Positions 9,873 through 18,821 of a DNA stretch of 64,000 bases are shown here, in pieces; the stretch's first letter is position 1; every line of letters starts with the position of its first letter. This stretch comes from Nitrospirota bacterium. GTDB lineage: Bacteria > Nitrospirota > Thermodesulfovibrionia > Thermodesulfovibrionales > JdFR-88. Both the position numbers and the translations under genes were made by a program. The stretch spans positions 18,276 through 82,275 of the forward strand of contig JAJYJS010000008.1 of the NCBI GenBank assembly GCA_021789215.1. Direction: 5' to 3'. Below the pieces are notes generated by a model. The model was not told the DNA's origin, made no database searches, and was given only the letters and a program-made list of their open reading frames with translations.

Positions 9873-10348
9873 CCTGCGGCAGGCTGATAAAGGCGCTATG
9901 CCTTGCGGCCATGTTTATCATCATTTCAGGGCCGACCTTTGCAGGCGGCGACCCCTTACAGCTCTCGCTTGAAAAAAAACAGCAGGAGCTGAACGCCAAA
10001 GAGCAGTCTCTTGCAATGCGGGAAGAAAGGCTCAATGCGCTTAAAAAAGACGTGGAAGACAAGATTGCAAAATACAACGACCTCCTGGCAAAGGTCCAGG
10101 ATGCCGTAAACAGTTTCGAAAAACTCTCAGGCCAGAGGCTCGATAACCTGGTCAAGGTTTACGAGGCGATGCCCCCCGAAAACGCCGCAAGCGATATTGC
10201 CGCCCTGGATGAGCAGACCGCGCTGAAGCTGATAATGAAGATGAAGCCCAGAAAGGCTGCGGCCATCATGGCAAACCTTCCTCCCAAAAAGGCCGCATCG
10301 CTTACAACCGGACTGGCAAGGCTCGGGAAAAATATTCCCACCCGGTAA
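9869..10348 (+). CDS. MotE-like / MgtE-N-like periplasmic coiled-coil protein (TTG start)
   Basis: Signal-like N-terminus, coiled coil, MgtE-N-like tail YEAMPPENAASDIAALDEQTALKLIMKMKPRKAAAIMANLPPKKAA. Confidence 0.75.
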   Translation: MTCGRLIKALCLAAMFIIISGPTFAGGDPLQLSLEKKQQELNAKEQSLAMREERLNALKKDVEDKIAKYNDLLAKVQDAVNSFEKLSGQRLDNLVKVYEAMPPENAASDIAALDEQTALKLIMKMKPRKAAAIMANLPPKKAASLTTGLARLGKNIPTR

Positions 10349-10412
10349 AAATTTTCACCCCCGGAAATATATCTTTTAACCTGGCCTGAAGATTTCCCCC
10401 AAACATCAAATG

Positions 10413-10445
10413 CTGAAAAAAGCCGGATTTTCCGGCTTTTTTCAG
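10413..10445. terminator. Intrinsic terminator, 15-bp perfect inverted repeat
   Basis: CTGAAAAAAGCCGGA-TTT-TCCGGCTTTTTTCAG. Confidence 0.85.
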
Positions 10446-10478
10446 GGCTTTTTTTAAAAAAGAACAATTCCCCGGAGG

Positions 10479-10495
10479 CTGGCACGGTAATTGTA
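10479..10495 (+). promoter_or_regulatory. Sigma-54-like promoter upstream of fliK (CTGGCACGGTAATTGTA)
   Basis: Full -24 element CTGGCACG, -12 TTGTA, correct spacing, immediately after a terminator. Confidence 0.7.
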
Positions 10496-10506
10496 CTTTG
10501 TCCGGC

Positions 10507-12042
10507 ATGAATATTCTACTTGCCGCAGTAAGTGCAGGAAACGAAGTGGGCCAACTGGCCCAGGGGGCCGTAAAGGCGGACTCAAGTGCTGCCGCCGGGC
10601 AGGAGGACTTTGGCGCAGTGTTGAATGACTTGAAATCTCAATTGGAGACCGCCTCATCTGCTCTGGGGAAAAACAGCAGCATGACAGAAACGGGGGAAAC
10701 CGGCGCCCCGAAAGAGGGAAAGACCGGCCAGCCCGCAGACGGGGCCTTTTACTCCCTGCTGGCGGGATTGTTATCGGGGCTGAATTCCTTGCAGTCCGCG
10801 CAGGGTGACATCGCCTCAGGCGCTCTCACGGGTGGGCAGGCAATTGATATGCCTGCGCTGAAGAAGGCGCTCCAGGACTTGACTGTCGCTTTGAAAGACA
10901 TGCAGGACGGCATTGCTCTGCCGCAAAACGATTTGGCGCAGGTCAAGGCCGGTCTGGCTGAGCTTGCGAAGGAAATCCCCGGCTTGCAAAAGGAGATTCA
11001 GGCATTGGCTGATGTCTATTCCACGGGAAAAAATTCAGCTGCCGCTGACAGCAGTTTTCCCGGCATCACTCAAACCGCCTCTGGCGCCGGGGACAGGAGT
11101 GATATCCCGGCCGCCGTGGAAACGCCCCGGGGCGTGAAGGCTGCCGCACCGCAAACCGGCGGCTCAATCGCGTCTGCCAGCCGGCAGGGCCAACGGGGGG
11201 ACGTGACGGCAGCAGCGGCAACCGCGGGTGTGAAAGATAATGTTTCCCCGGCGAACGGGACAAAAACCCCCTCCGCGCAGGCAAGTCAGCAGGATGCCAG
11301 GCAGGCTGTCACCCCGGACCTGATAAACGCGGTGAAGGCAGGCGCACAGGTTTTTTCTGACACCCAGACGGCGTCACGTGCGCAAACACCGGGCACGCAG
11401 GTCTCGAATGTACAGACATCGGGCATACAGGAAGATATCCAGAATTTCGTCCAGGCGCAGGCCCAAAGCATTCAGCCGGGCGCTCAGATGTCCCAAACAG
11501 GCGATGCGAAAGCCGGGATGGGACAATCCGTCAAAGGGGACACAAGAAAGGATGCGGAAGCGGTCCCGGGCGATGCCCCGGTCAATGGCAATGCCATTTT
11601 CAGCGCAGGCAATAATGCCCCGGCGGGCTCCAGGGCTGATGAAGCAGCCATGCCTGTAAAAGTGGCGCAGGTAAATGACCATACCGTCCTCATTACAAAA
11701 CAGGATGGCAAGACCATCCAGGTCTCGCTGGAGCCTGCGGGGCTGGGGAAGCTTGAGATACAGGTAGTCCTGGACAAGGGCCACGTGAATGCGCAAATCC
11801 ACGCGTTCGAGCCTGCCGGAAGGGAAGTCATAGAGAGGAACGTCTCGAACATCATGAATTCCCTTGCGAGCGAGGGCATAAACATCGGGAGCTTTTCCGT
11901 CTCGCTTGGCAACCGTGGGCAGGATGGGCAGAAAGCCGGTTTCAGCACGGGAAGACAGGAAGACGTTCAGGAAATAAACGCGGGTGAAAAAATTTCCGCA
12001 GGGGCCGCCGCCGGTTCCGGCATATTGAGCATTTTCGCCTGA
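10507..12042 (+). CDS. fliK: Flagellar hook-length control protein FliK
   Basis: Low-complexity Ala/Gln/Ser-rich middle; C-terminal Flg_hook domain (LEPAGLGKLEIQVVLDKGHVNAQIHAFEPAGREVIERN). ORF list start 10498 is TTG; ATG at 10507 preferred. Confidence 0.88.
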   Translation: MNILLAAVSAGNEVGQLAQGAVKADSSAAAGQEDFGAVLNDLKSQLETASSALGKNSSMTETGETGAPKEGKTGQPADGAFYSLLAGLLSGLNSLQSAQGDIASGALTGGQAIDMPALKKALQDLTVALKDMQDGIALPQNDLAQVKAGLAELAKEIPGLQKEIQALADVYSTGKNSAAADSSFPGITQTASGAGDRSDIPAAVETPRGVKAAAPQTGGSIASASRQGQRGDVTAAAATAGVKDNVSPANGTKTPSAQASQQDARQAVTPDLINAVKAGAQVFSDTQTASRAQTPGTQVSNVQTSGIQEDIQNFVQAQAQSIQPGAQMSQTGDAKAGMGQSVKGDTRKDAEAVPGDAPVNGNAIFSAGNNAPAGSRADEAAMPVKVAQVNDHTVLITKQDGKTIQVSLEPAGLGKLEIQVVLDKGHVNAQIHAFEPAGREVIERNVSNIMNSLASEGINIGSFSVSLGNRGQDGQKAGFSTGRQEDVQEINAGEKISAGAAAGSGILSIFA

Positions 12043-12055
12043 AGGAGGAAGAAGA

Positions 12056-12463
12056 ATGGACGCGGCATCATCAGTAAATTCAGCGAATTCATCCGTAAAT
12101 TCGCAGACGGCTTCATCGGTGGTTTCATCAACGGATTCATTGGGTGAGAGCGATTTCCTCAGGCTCTTCACGACGCAGTTGCAATATCAGGACCCCATGC
12201 AGCCGATGGACGGGAGCGCATTTACTTCCCAGCTTGCACAGTTCAGCTCCCTTGAGCAGCTGACCAACTTAAACAGCGGGCTCACCAAGCTTTACAGCGA
12301 AACCACGGCCAACGGCCTGGTGGGAAGGTATGTCCAGACCACGGACGGCACGACCGGCCAGGTTATCGGCGTCGACTACAGCACCGGCGCGGCCAAACTG
12401 ATGCTGGACAACAATTCGACAATCGGCTTGAGTGATATCGTGGAAGTCAGGCAGAGCCTGTAA
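12056..12463 (+). CDS. flgD: Flagellar hook capping protein FlgD
   Basis: DFLRLFTTQLQYQDPMQPMDGSAFTSQLAQFSSLEQLTNLN. Confidence 0.94.
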   Translation: MDAASSVNSANSSVNSQTASSVVSSTDSLGESDFLRLFTTQLQYQDPMQPMDGSAFTSQLAQFSSLEQLTNLNSGLTKLYSETTANGLVGRYVQTTDGTTGQVIGVDYSTGAAKLMLDNNSTIGLSDIVEVRQSL

Positions 12464-12479
12464 AGGAGGAAGGAAGACA

Positions 12480-13763
12480 ATGTTATCTTCAATGAATGCA
12501 GCCGTAAGCGGCATGAATGCCAATGGCACAATGCTGTCGGTAATCAGTGACAACATAGCTAACCAGAACACTGTAGGATTCAAGAGCAGCAGCGTGAATT
12601 TCGAGGACGTGCTGAGCGGCATGACCGGCTCCGTCCAGGTGGGGCGCGGTGTGCTTGTCAGTTCCACGGCCCCTTCCTTTGCGCAGGGGTCTTTCGAGAG
12701 CACGACAAACGCCCTTGATATGGCCATCGACGGGAACGGGTTTTTCATCGTGCAGCCGGGCAGCGGCACGGCCTATACGCGGGCGGGGCAGTTCTCCACC
12801 GACAAGGGCGGAAACATTGTTAACCCCGACGGCGCTATCCTCCAGGGCTACCAGGCCGACTCTTCCGGCAACATCACGGGGGCAATGGGAAACCTGAAGA
12901 TAGCCACCTCGCAAGTGCCGGCAAACATAACGACAAAGGCCAACGTGGCCGTGAACCTTCAGTCGACTGCGGCGGCAGAGGCCAATCCGTTCACTCTGGA
13001 CTCCAACGGCGACGGGATTGCAAATGACCCGGGGAATTATAATTTCTCGACGACGATTTCCATATTCGATTCCCAGGGCGCCTCCCATCCGGTTACGGCT
13101 TATTTCGCCAAGACAGCGGACAACGCGTGGACCGTCCATTACGTGTACGAGGACCCTGCAAACCCGGGCAGCCTGCTCGAAGCCGGGACCCAAAACCTCA
13201 CGTTCAACACAAACGGCTCGCTCAACAACGACAACAGCGGCACGGCCATTCCCTTCAATTTCGGCCCTTCCGTGGCCGCCCAGTCCGTGACCTTCGATTA
13301 CGGCACGGGTACAGGCGAGACCCCCGCTGGCGATGGTTTTGACGGCACAACGCAGTTTGCCTCCGATTTCGCGACCATGGACCTGAACCAGAACGGGTAT
13401 GCCTCAGGTACGCTGAAGGATGTCACAGTCGGCAACTCCGGCATTATATCGGGAGTGTTCACGAATGGCCAGACAAGGAGCATCGGGCAGGTTGCCCTGG
13501 CCAAGTTCATAGCCCCCACGGAACTCAGCAAGATGGGAAAGAACCTCTACGGGGAGACTTACGGGTCCGGCCAGCCGATTGTAGGGGCTCCGAACACCTC
13601 GGGCCTTGGCAGCGTGCTTTCGAACACTCTGGAGCAGAGCAATGTGGACCTTGCCGACGAATTCGTCAAGATGATAGCCGCGCAGAGGGGCTTCGAAGCG
13701 GATTCGAAGATAATTACCACAACAGACCAGCTGATGCAGCAGCTCGTTAACTTGAAGCAATAA
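12480..13763 (+). CDS. flgE: Flagellar hook protein FlgE
   Basis: MLSSMNAAVSGMNANGTMLSVISDNIANQNTVGFKSSSVNFEDVL; C-terminal VDLADEFVKMIAAQRGFEADSKIITTTDQL. SD AAGGAGGAAGG before the ATG at 12480. Confidence 0.95.
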   Translation: MLSSMNAAVSGMNANGTMLSVISDNIANQNTVGFKSSSVNFEDVLSGMTGSVQVGRGVLVSSTAPSFAQGSFESTTNALDMAIDGNGFFIVQPGSGTAYTRAGQFSTDKGGNIVNPDGAILQGYQADSSGNITGAMGNLKIATSQVPANITTKANVAVNLQSTAAAEANPFTLDSNGDGIANDPGNYNFSTTISIFDSQGASHPVTAYFAKTADNAWTVHYVYEDPANPGSLLEAGTQNLTFNTNGSLNNDNSGTAIPFNFGPSVAAQSVTFDYGTGTGETPAGDGFDGTTQFASDFATMDLNQNGYASGTLKDVTVGNSGIISGVFTNGQTRSIGQVALAKFIAPTELSKMGKNLYGETYGSGQPIVGAPNTSGLGSVLSNTLEQSNVDLADEFVKMIAAQRGFEADSKIITTTDQLMQQLVNLKQ

Positions 13764-13788
13764 GAAAATAAAAAGCTGTCCCGTCCAG

Positions 13789-13818
13789 GCGGGCCTTTAA
13801 TCAAAGGCCCGCTTTTTT
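13789..13818 (+). terminator. Intrinsic terminator after flgE
   Basis: GCGGGCCTTT-AATC-AAAGGCCCGC followed by TTTTTT. Confidence 0.88.
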
Positions 13819-13903
13819 GTCCTGGTTGTTGTCATTTTTTTGACCAAGTTTGCCTCGCATAATCCTTTTTTTAAAAAAATCCTTTATTTTTAAAGTCTTT
13901 TTT

Positions 13904-13920
13904 TTGGCACGATATTTGTT
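13904..13920 (+). promoter_or_regulatory. Sigma-54-like promoter upstream of fliL (TTGGCACGATATTTGTT)
   Basis: -24 TTGGCACG and -12 TTGTT at sigma-54 spacing, in an AT-rich region after a terminator. Confidence 0.7.
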
Positions 13921-13977
13921 TGTTATAGAAAGGATTCCACAAAGCGGACCCAATTTTGACAGGAGGTTTTCATAAAT

Positions 13978-14457
13978 ATGGCAGAGAACACGGAGCAGGC
14001 CGCGGCGGCCCCTGAAGCGGCCGAGGCGCCAAAAAAGAAACCCAACAAACTGCTGATAATAATAATCGCCGTTGCGCTGGCGGGAGGGGGAGGTTTCTTT
14101 GCATACGGGAAATTCTTCAACAGCGCTTCCGGGGCGTCGGAAAAAAAGAAGGAAGAGAGCGCGAAAGTGCAGCTTGTGCCCCTTGACCCTTTCATCCTCA
14201 ACCTTTCCGACCAGAAATTCCTTAAGCTGACCTTGCAGTTTGAAATGGACGGCAGCGTCAAGCCCGAGGAAATCAAGGACAAGATTCCGGAACTGAGGGA
14301 CGCGATCATCACTCTTGTGAGCAGCAAGCCTGCGGACTCGGTCTCCACCCCCGACGGGAAGATGCAGTTGAAGGACGAAATCCTGCTCAGGGCAAACCAG
14401 GTGGCGGGCAAACCCATTTTCAAAAACATTTATTTCACCGAATTTGTAATGCAATGA
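13978..14457 (+). CDS. fliL: Flagellar basal body-associated protein FliL
   Basis: Single TM (LLIIIIAVALAGGGGFFAYG) and FliL domain (LDPFILNLSDQKFLKLTLQFEMD); SD AGGAGG upstream. Confidence 0.92.
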   Translation: MAENTEQAAAAPEAAEAPKKKPNKLLIIIIAVALAGGGGFFAYGKFFNSASGASEKKKEESAKVQLVPLDPFILNLSDQKFLKLTLQFEMDGSVKPEEIKDKIPELRDAIITLVSSKPADSVSTPDGKMQLKDEILLRANQVAGKPIFKNIYFTEFVMQ

Positions 14458-15446
14458 GCGACATACTTTCACAGGATGAAGTCGATGCCCTGCTAAAGGG
14501 CGTGGATTCGGGCGACATAGAGACCGAGTCCAAAAAACAGCCGGAATCCGGCGTGAAACCCTATGACCTGACCAGCCAGGAGCGCGTCATCCGTGGCAGG
14601 ATGCAGGGTCTTGACGTATCAAACGACAGGTTCTCAAAGACGTTCAGGAATTCAATCTCCGGCCTGCTGATGAGATTCGTGGATATCAGCGTTGCGGGCG
14701 TGGAGACGGTAAGGTTCGGGGATTTCATGAAGACCATACCGGTGCCCTCAAGCATAAACATATTCAAGATGAACCCCTTGAAGGGCTACTCGCTCCTGGT
14801 AGTGGAGGCGCCTCTCGTGTTTGGCCTTGTGGAGTTCTTCTTCGGAGGGGGAACCAATATCTACGTCAAATCCGAGGGCCGCTCTTTCACGCCCATCGAG
14901 AACATGGTAATCAAGAAGATAGTCAAGGCGGCCCTGGGGGACCTCGTCCCGGCCTGGGACAATATCCTCCAGGTCAGCCCGGAATACATAGGCTCCGAGA
15001 TGAACCCCCAGTTTGTGAACATAGTGGGGCCCAACGAGATAGTCGTAAAGATCGAAATGAGCATGGAGGTGGAGGACTTCAAGGGCAGGTTCTTCTTCTG
15101 CCTGCCGTATTCGATGCTTGAGCCCGTGAAGGAGAAGATTTATTTCGGCATCCAGAGGGAGAAGTTCGAGATAGACAAAAGATGGGTTAAAAGGATAAAG
15201 GAGATACTGCTTGACTCCAGGGTGGAGGTCGTGGCGGAGCTTGGCAGTACGATGCTTGCCTTCGAGGAGATAATGAGGCTTGAACCCGGCAGCGTTATAA
15301 AGCTGGGCAAATCAGTAACGGACGAGCTTGAAATCAGCGTTGAGGGCGTCCCCAAGTTCACCGGCAGCCCCGGGCACAGCAAGGGGAACCAGGCCGTCCG
15401 GATAGTCAGGATACTTGAAAACGAGCAAGGAGATGACGTCTTATGA
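14454..15446 (+). CDS. fliM: Flagellar motor switch protein FliM
   Basis: MSDILSQDEVDALLKGV (CheY-P binding N-terminus) plus the FliM core. Confidence 0.96.
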   Translation: MSDILSQDEVDALLKGVDSGDIETESKKQPESGVKPYDLTSQERVIRGRMQGLDVSNDRFSKTFRNSISGLLMRFVDISVAGVETVRFGDFMKTIPVPSSINIFKMNPLKGYSLLVVEAPLVFGLVEFFFGGGTNIYVKSEGRSFTPIENMVIKKIVKAALGDLVPAWDNILQVSPEYIGSEMNPQFVNIVGPNEIVVKIEMSMEVEDFKGRFFFCLPYSMLEPVKEKIYFGIQREKFEIDKRWVKRIKEILLDSRVEVVAELGSTMLAFEEIMRLEPGSVIKLGKSVTDELEISVEGVPKFTGSPGHSKGNQAVRIVRILENEQGDDVL

Positions 15447-15769
15447 GCGAAGAAAAGGAAAAAGCAGGCACGGCGGAGCTTAGTGCACAGGAGGGCCGCA
15501 AGGGCGACCCCAGGGACATAGACTTCCTCCTCGACATCCCGCTGGAGGTGACGGTGGAGCTTGGCAGGACAAGGATGTACATAAGGGACCTCCTTCAGCT
15601 TGCCCAGGGGTCCGTCCTTGAACTGGAGAAGCTGGCTGGCGAACAGATGGAGGTGCTCATCAACAACAAGCTGGTGGCCAGGGGAGAGGTTGTCGTTGTA
15701 AACGACAAATTCGGGGTGCGTCTTACCGACATCGTGAGTCCGAGCGAGAGGATAAACAAGCTTAAATGA
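15443..15769 (+). CDS. fliN: Flagellar motor switch protein FliN
   Basis: LLDIPLEVTVELGRTRMYIRDLLQLAQGSVLELEKLAGEQMEVLINNKLVARGEVVVVNDKFGVRLTDIV. Confidence 0.96.
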   Translation: MSEEKEKAGTAELSAQEGRKGDPRDIDFLLDIPLEVTVELGRTRMYIRDLLQLAQGSVLELEKLAGEQMEVLINNKLVARGEVVVVNDKFGVRLTDIVSPSERINKLK

Positions 15770-16086
15770 TACAGATGTATTTGCAGATGGCCGTATCGCT
15801 CATAGCCGTCGTGGGGCTCATATACCTGATAAGCAATTTCATGAAAAAAAGGCAGGGCAGGCCCGGCCTCTTCAAGATGCTTTCTTACCAGCCGCTTGGG
15901 CCTAAAAAAGGGGTGGCCGCACTGAAACTGGGCCGCGAGGTGCTGCTTTTCAGCATTACCGCAACCGACCTGAAACTGCTGCGGATCTATGATGAACATA
16001 AACTGGGGCTCGACAGCCTGACGGCGCCGGAGGCGTCCGGTGATGTCTCAGGCAAAAAAAGCATGAGCCATATGGAGAATATCTGA
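15766..16086 (+). CDS. fliO: Flagellar biosynthetic protein FliO
   Basis: Short N-terminal TM protein between fliN and fliP. Confidence 0.8.
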   Translation: MIQMYLQMAVSLIAVVGLIYLISNFMKKRQGRPGLFKMLSYQPLGPKKGVAALKLGREVLLFSITATDLKLLRIYDEHKLGLDSLTAPEASGDVSGKKSMSHMENI

Positions 16087-16096
16087 GGTTTCCTGA

Positions 16097-16729
16097 ATGA
16101 ATCTCCACGATCCCCTGATAAACATCTTTCTTGTAATAAGCTTTCTGTCGCTGCTGCCAGCGATACTTGTGATGTTCACCTCTTTCAGCAGAATAGTTAT
16201 AGTGCTCTCGTTCCTGAGGCAGGCGCTGGGCGGCCAGCAGATCCCGCCGAATACGGTCATAATAGGGCTTTCGCTTTTCCTGACGTTCTTTGTCATGTCC
16301 CCCACTATAGACGTAATCACCAAAGACGCCATAAACCCCTACATGGAAAAGCAGATAACGATGCAGGAGGCCTTCTCCAAGGCAGCCCCGCCGCTGAAAT
16401 CGTTCATGCTCAGGCAGACCAGGCAGAAGGACATCGCTCTCTTCCTGAAGATAGCCAGGCAGCCTGCGCCCGCAACCCCCCAGGACCTGCCGCTGAGGAT
16501 AGTCGTGCCCGCCTTTGCCATAAGCGAGCTGAAAACGGCTTTCGAGATAGGCTTTCTCATCTATCTGCCGTTCCTGGTCATAGACATGGTGGTTTCGAGC
16601 ATATTGCTTTCGATGGGCATGATGATGCTGCCGCCCGTGCTCATATCGCTTCCGTTCAAGCTGCTTCTGTTTGTGCTTGTTGACGGATGGAACCTGGTTG
16701 TAGGCACGCTGGTCAGGAGCTTCCATTGA
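16097..16729 (+). CDS. fliP: Flagellar export apparatus protein FliP
   Basis: [44 protein letters not shown]. Confidence 0.96.
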   Translation: MNLHDPLINIFLVISFLSLLPAILVMFTSFSRIVIVLSFLRQALGGQQIPPNTVIIGLSLFLTFFVMSPTIDVITKDAINPYMEKQITMQEAFSKAAPPLKSFMLRQTRQKDIALFLKIARQPAPATPQDLPLRIVVPAFAISELKTAFEIGFLIYLPFLVIDMVVSSILLSMGMMMLPPVLISLPFKLLLFVLVDGWNLVVGTLVRSFH

Positions 16730-16995
16730 CAATCGATCTGGTAAGGGACATCTCCGCGCAGGTATTCAGGACGGTGCTCATGGTGTCGGGCCCCGCGCTT
16801 GCCGTGAGCCTTGTTGCCGGCCTGTTGATAGGCATATTCCAGACTGTTACACAGATACAGGAGTTCACGCTTTCGTTTGTCCCGAAGATAGTCGCGGTCT
16901 TCGTCAGTCTTTTTGTGCTTGCGCCCTGGCTTGCCAGGGTGATGGTGAGCTTCACTACCGGGCTGATAACAAGCATCCCGAATTATATCAAATAG
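16726..16995 (+). CDS. fliQ: Flagellar export apparatus protein FliQ (TTG start inferred)
   Basis: [57 protein letters not shown] at 16726 gives 89 aa and overlaps the fliP stop. Confidence 0.92.
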   Translation: MTIDLVRDISAQVFRTVLMVSGPALAVSLVAGLLIGIFQTVTQIQEFTLSFVPKIVAVFVSLFVLAPWLARVMVSFTTGLITSIPNYIK

Positions 16996-17008
16996 GGGGG
17001 AACAGGCA

Positions 17009-17779
17009 ATGGATACAGCAAACATAAACCTCTTTGCGGCCTATCTCCCCAATTTCCTTTTCATACTCCTCAGGGCCGGGATTGTCCTGGGGTTTCTCCC
17101 CTTTTTCAGCAGCAGCACCTTCCCGGCAAAATTCAAGATAGGCTTCGTTGTGGCGCTGTCGATAGTGCTTACCCCCGTAATACAGTTCAAGATACCGGAC
17201 AGGGGGACGATAGCCGGGGTCATTGTCCGGGAAATGATACTGGCCGTGGCGCTTGGCATGGCTGCCAGGGCCATTTTCTGGGCCATAGACATGTCCGGCC
17301 AGATAATGAGCACGGCCATGGGGCTCTCGATGGCCACCGTCTTCAATCCCGACATGGGGCAGTCCACCGAATTCGCGCAGCTCTACGGGACAATAGCCAT
17401 GCTGGTCTTTCTCGCGCTGAACATCCATCACGAGCTTATATACGCCTTCGTCAAGAGCTACGAATGGATTCCGCTTGGCAGCATAAACACGGGGAAGCTG
17501 ATGGCCGCCGTGGTCCCGCTTGGAGGAAAGATGATAGCCATCGCGCTCAAGATAAGCGCACCGGTCATAATAATCATGCTGATACTGAACCTGCTGCTGG
17601 GATTTCTGTATAAGGCGGCCCCCCAGATGAATATATTTTTCATCGGCTATCCGCTCTACATGATTGTGGGGTTTACCCTGATGATACTGGCATTGCCTGT
17701 CTTCATTTATGTGTTCCAGTGCTACTTCACCCAGATAAAGACGGAAATGCTTGGCATAATGGCGGCGGCAAAGGGATAA
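17009..17779 (+). CDS. fliR: Flagellar export apparatus protein FliR
   Basis: FliR membrane protein (FILLRAGIVLGFLPFFSSSTFPAKFKIGFVVALSIVL), between fliQ and flhB. Confidence 0.94.
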   Translation: MDTANINLFAAYLPNFLFILLRAGIVLGFLPFFSSSTFPAKFKIGFVVALSIVLTPVIQFKIPDRGTIAGVIVREMILAVALGMAARAIFWAIDMSGQIMSTAMGLSMATVFNPDMGQSTEFAQLYGTIAMLVFLALNIHHELIYAFVKSYEWIPLGSINTGKLMAAVVPLGGKMIAIALKISAPVIIIMLILNLLLGFLYKAAPQMNIFFIGYPLYMIVGFTLMILALPVFIYVFQCYFTQIKTEMLGIMAAAKG

Positions 17780-17782
17780 AAC

Positions 17783-18820
17783 ATGCCTGAATTCGGCGAA
17801 AAAACAGAGCAAGCGACCCCCAAACGAAAGCAAAAGGCACGGGAAAGCGGCCAGGTAGCACGGAGCCGCGAACTTATATCCATGACCTCGATGGCCGGGG
17901 TAATGCTCGTGTTCTATTTTGCCGGAGGGACGGTCATGAGGAACCTAGCCCTTTCGACCGGGAGATTCCTCAGCCTTGAATACGGCAGGGACCCTCTTAC
18001 GGTGATGAGGGCCGCCTCATACCAGATTTTTACTTTAATGGCGCCTTTTCTCGGAATATCCTTTGTTTTTGCCCTTGCGACGGGTTTCGCCCAGGGGGGG
18101 CTTGTTTTGAAACCTCTTAGCGTGAATGTTGACAAATTAAACCCCGTGAACGGATTTACGCGCATCTTTTCGAAAACGGGGCTTGTAGAGCTTGTGAAAA
18201 GCCTTTTCAAATTTTCGCTGGGGGGCGCGATATTCTACTTTATTATCAAAAAGGCCCTTGCGGTGCTGCCTTATACGGCGGCCCTGGACATAAGGGACAC
18301 GGAACGCATCGGCATCTCGCTCATATCCAAGTCCGTCCTCTACGCCTTCGGCGCCTTTTTTGTAATAGCCATTGCCGACTACATAGCCGAAAGATGGAAT
18401 TTCGGGCGCAGTATCCGCATGACGAAAGACGAGATAAAGGAGGAATACAAGGAGACCGAGGGAGACCCGGCCATAAAGGCAAGGATAAAGAGCCTGCAAA
18501 GGGAGATGGCCAGGAAGAGGATGATGCAGGATGTCCCCAAAGCCACGGTGGTCATAACTAACCCGACCCACCTTGCCGTGGCGCTCTTTTACAAGAACAA
18601 GGAAACTGCCGCGCCAAAGGTCATCGCCAAGGGGGCCGGGGTGATAGCTGAAAAAATAAAGGAAGTGGCCCGCGAGCACGGCATACCGGTCGTGGAGGAC
18701 AAGCCCGTGGCGCGTGCGTTATTCAAGCTGGAGATAGGCTCCTATATACCAGAGGAGCTTTACAAGGCCGTGGCAGGGATTCTGGCCTTCATATACAAAC
18801 TGAAAAGGGCTGGTTGCTGA
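17783..18820 (+). CDS. flhB: Flagellar export switch protein FlhB
   Basis: EKTEQATPKRKQKARESGQVARSREL; autocleavage motif NPTH (VVITNPTHLAVALFY). Confidence 0.96.
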   Translation: MPEFGEKTEQATPKRKQKARESGQVARSRELISMTSMAGVMLVFYFAGGTVMRNLALSTGRFLSLEYGRDPLTVMRAASYQIFTLMAPFLGISFVFALATGFAQGGLVLKPLSVNVDKLNPVNGFTRIFSKTGLVELVKSLFKFSLGGAIFYFIIKKALAVLPYTAALDIRDTERIGISLISKSVLYAFGAFFVIAIADYIAERWNFGRSIRMTKDEIKEEYKETEGDPAIKARIKSLQREMARKRMMQDVPKATVVITNPTHLAVALFYKNKETAAPKVIAKGAGVIAEKIKEVAREHGIPVVEDKPVARALFKLEIGSYIPEELYKAVAGILAFIYKLKRAGC

Positions 18821-18821
18821 G

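Noticed and set aside
10546-12000. Repetitive Ala/Gln/Ser region of FliK as a possible repeat element
   Set aside because: Low-complexity coding typical of FliK linker; not a nucleotide-level repeat.
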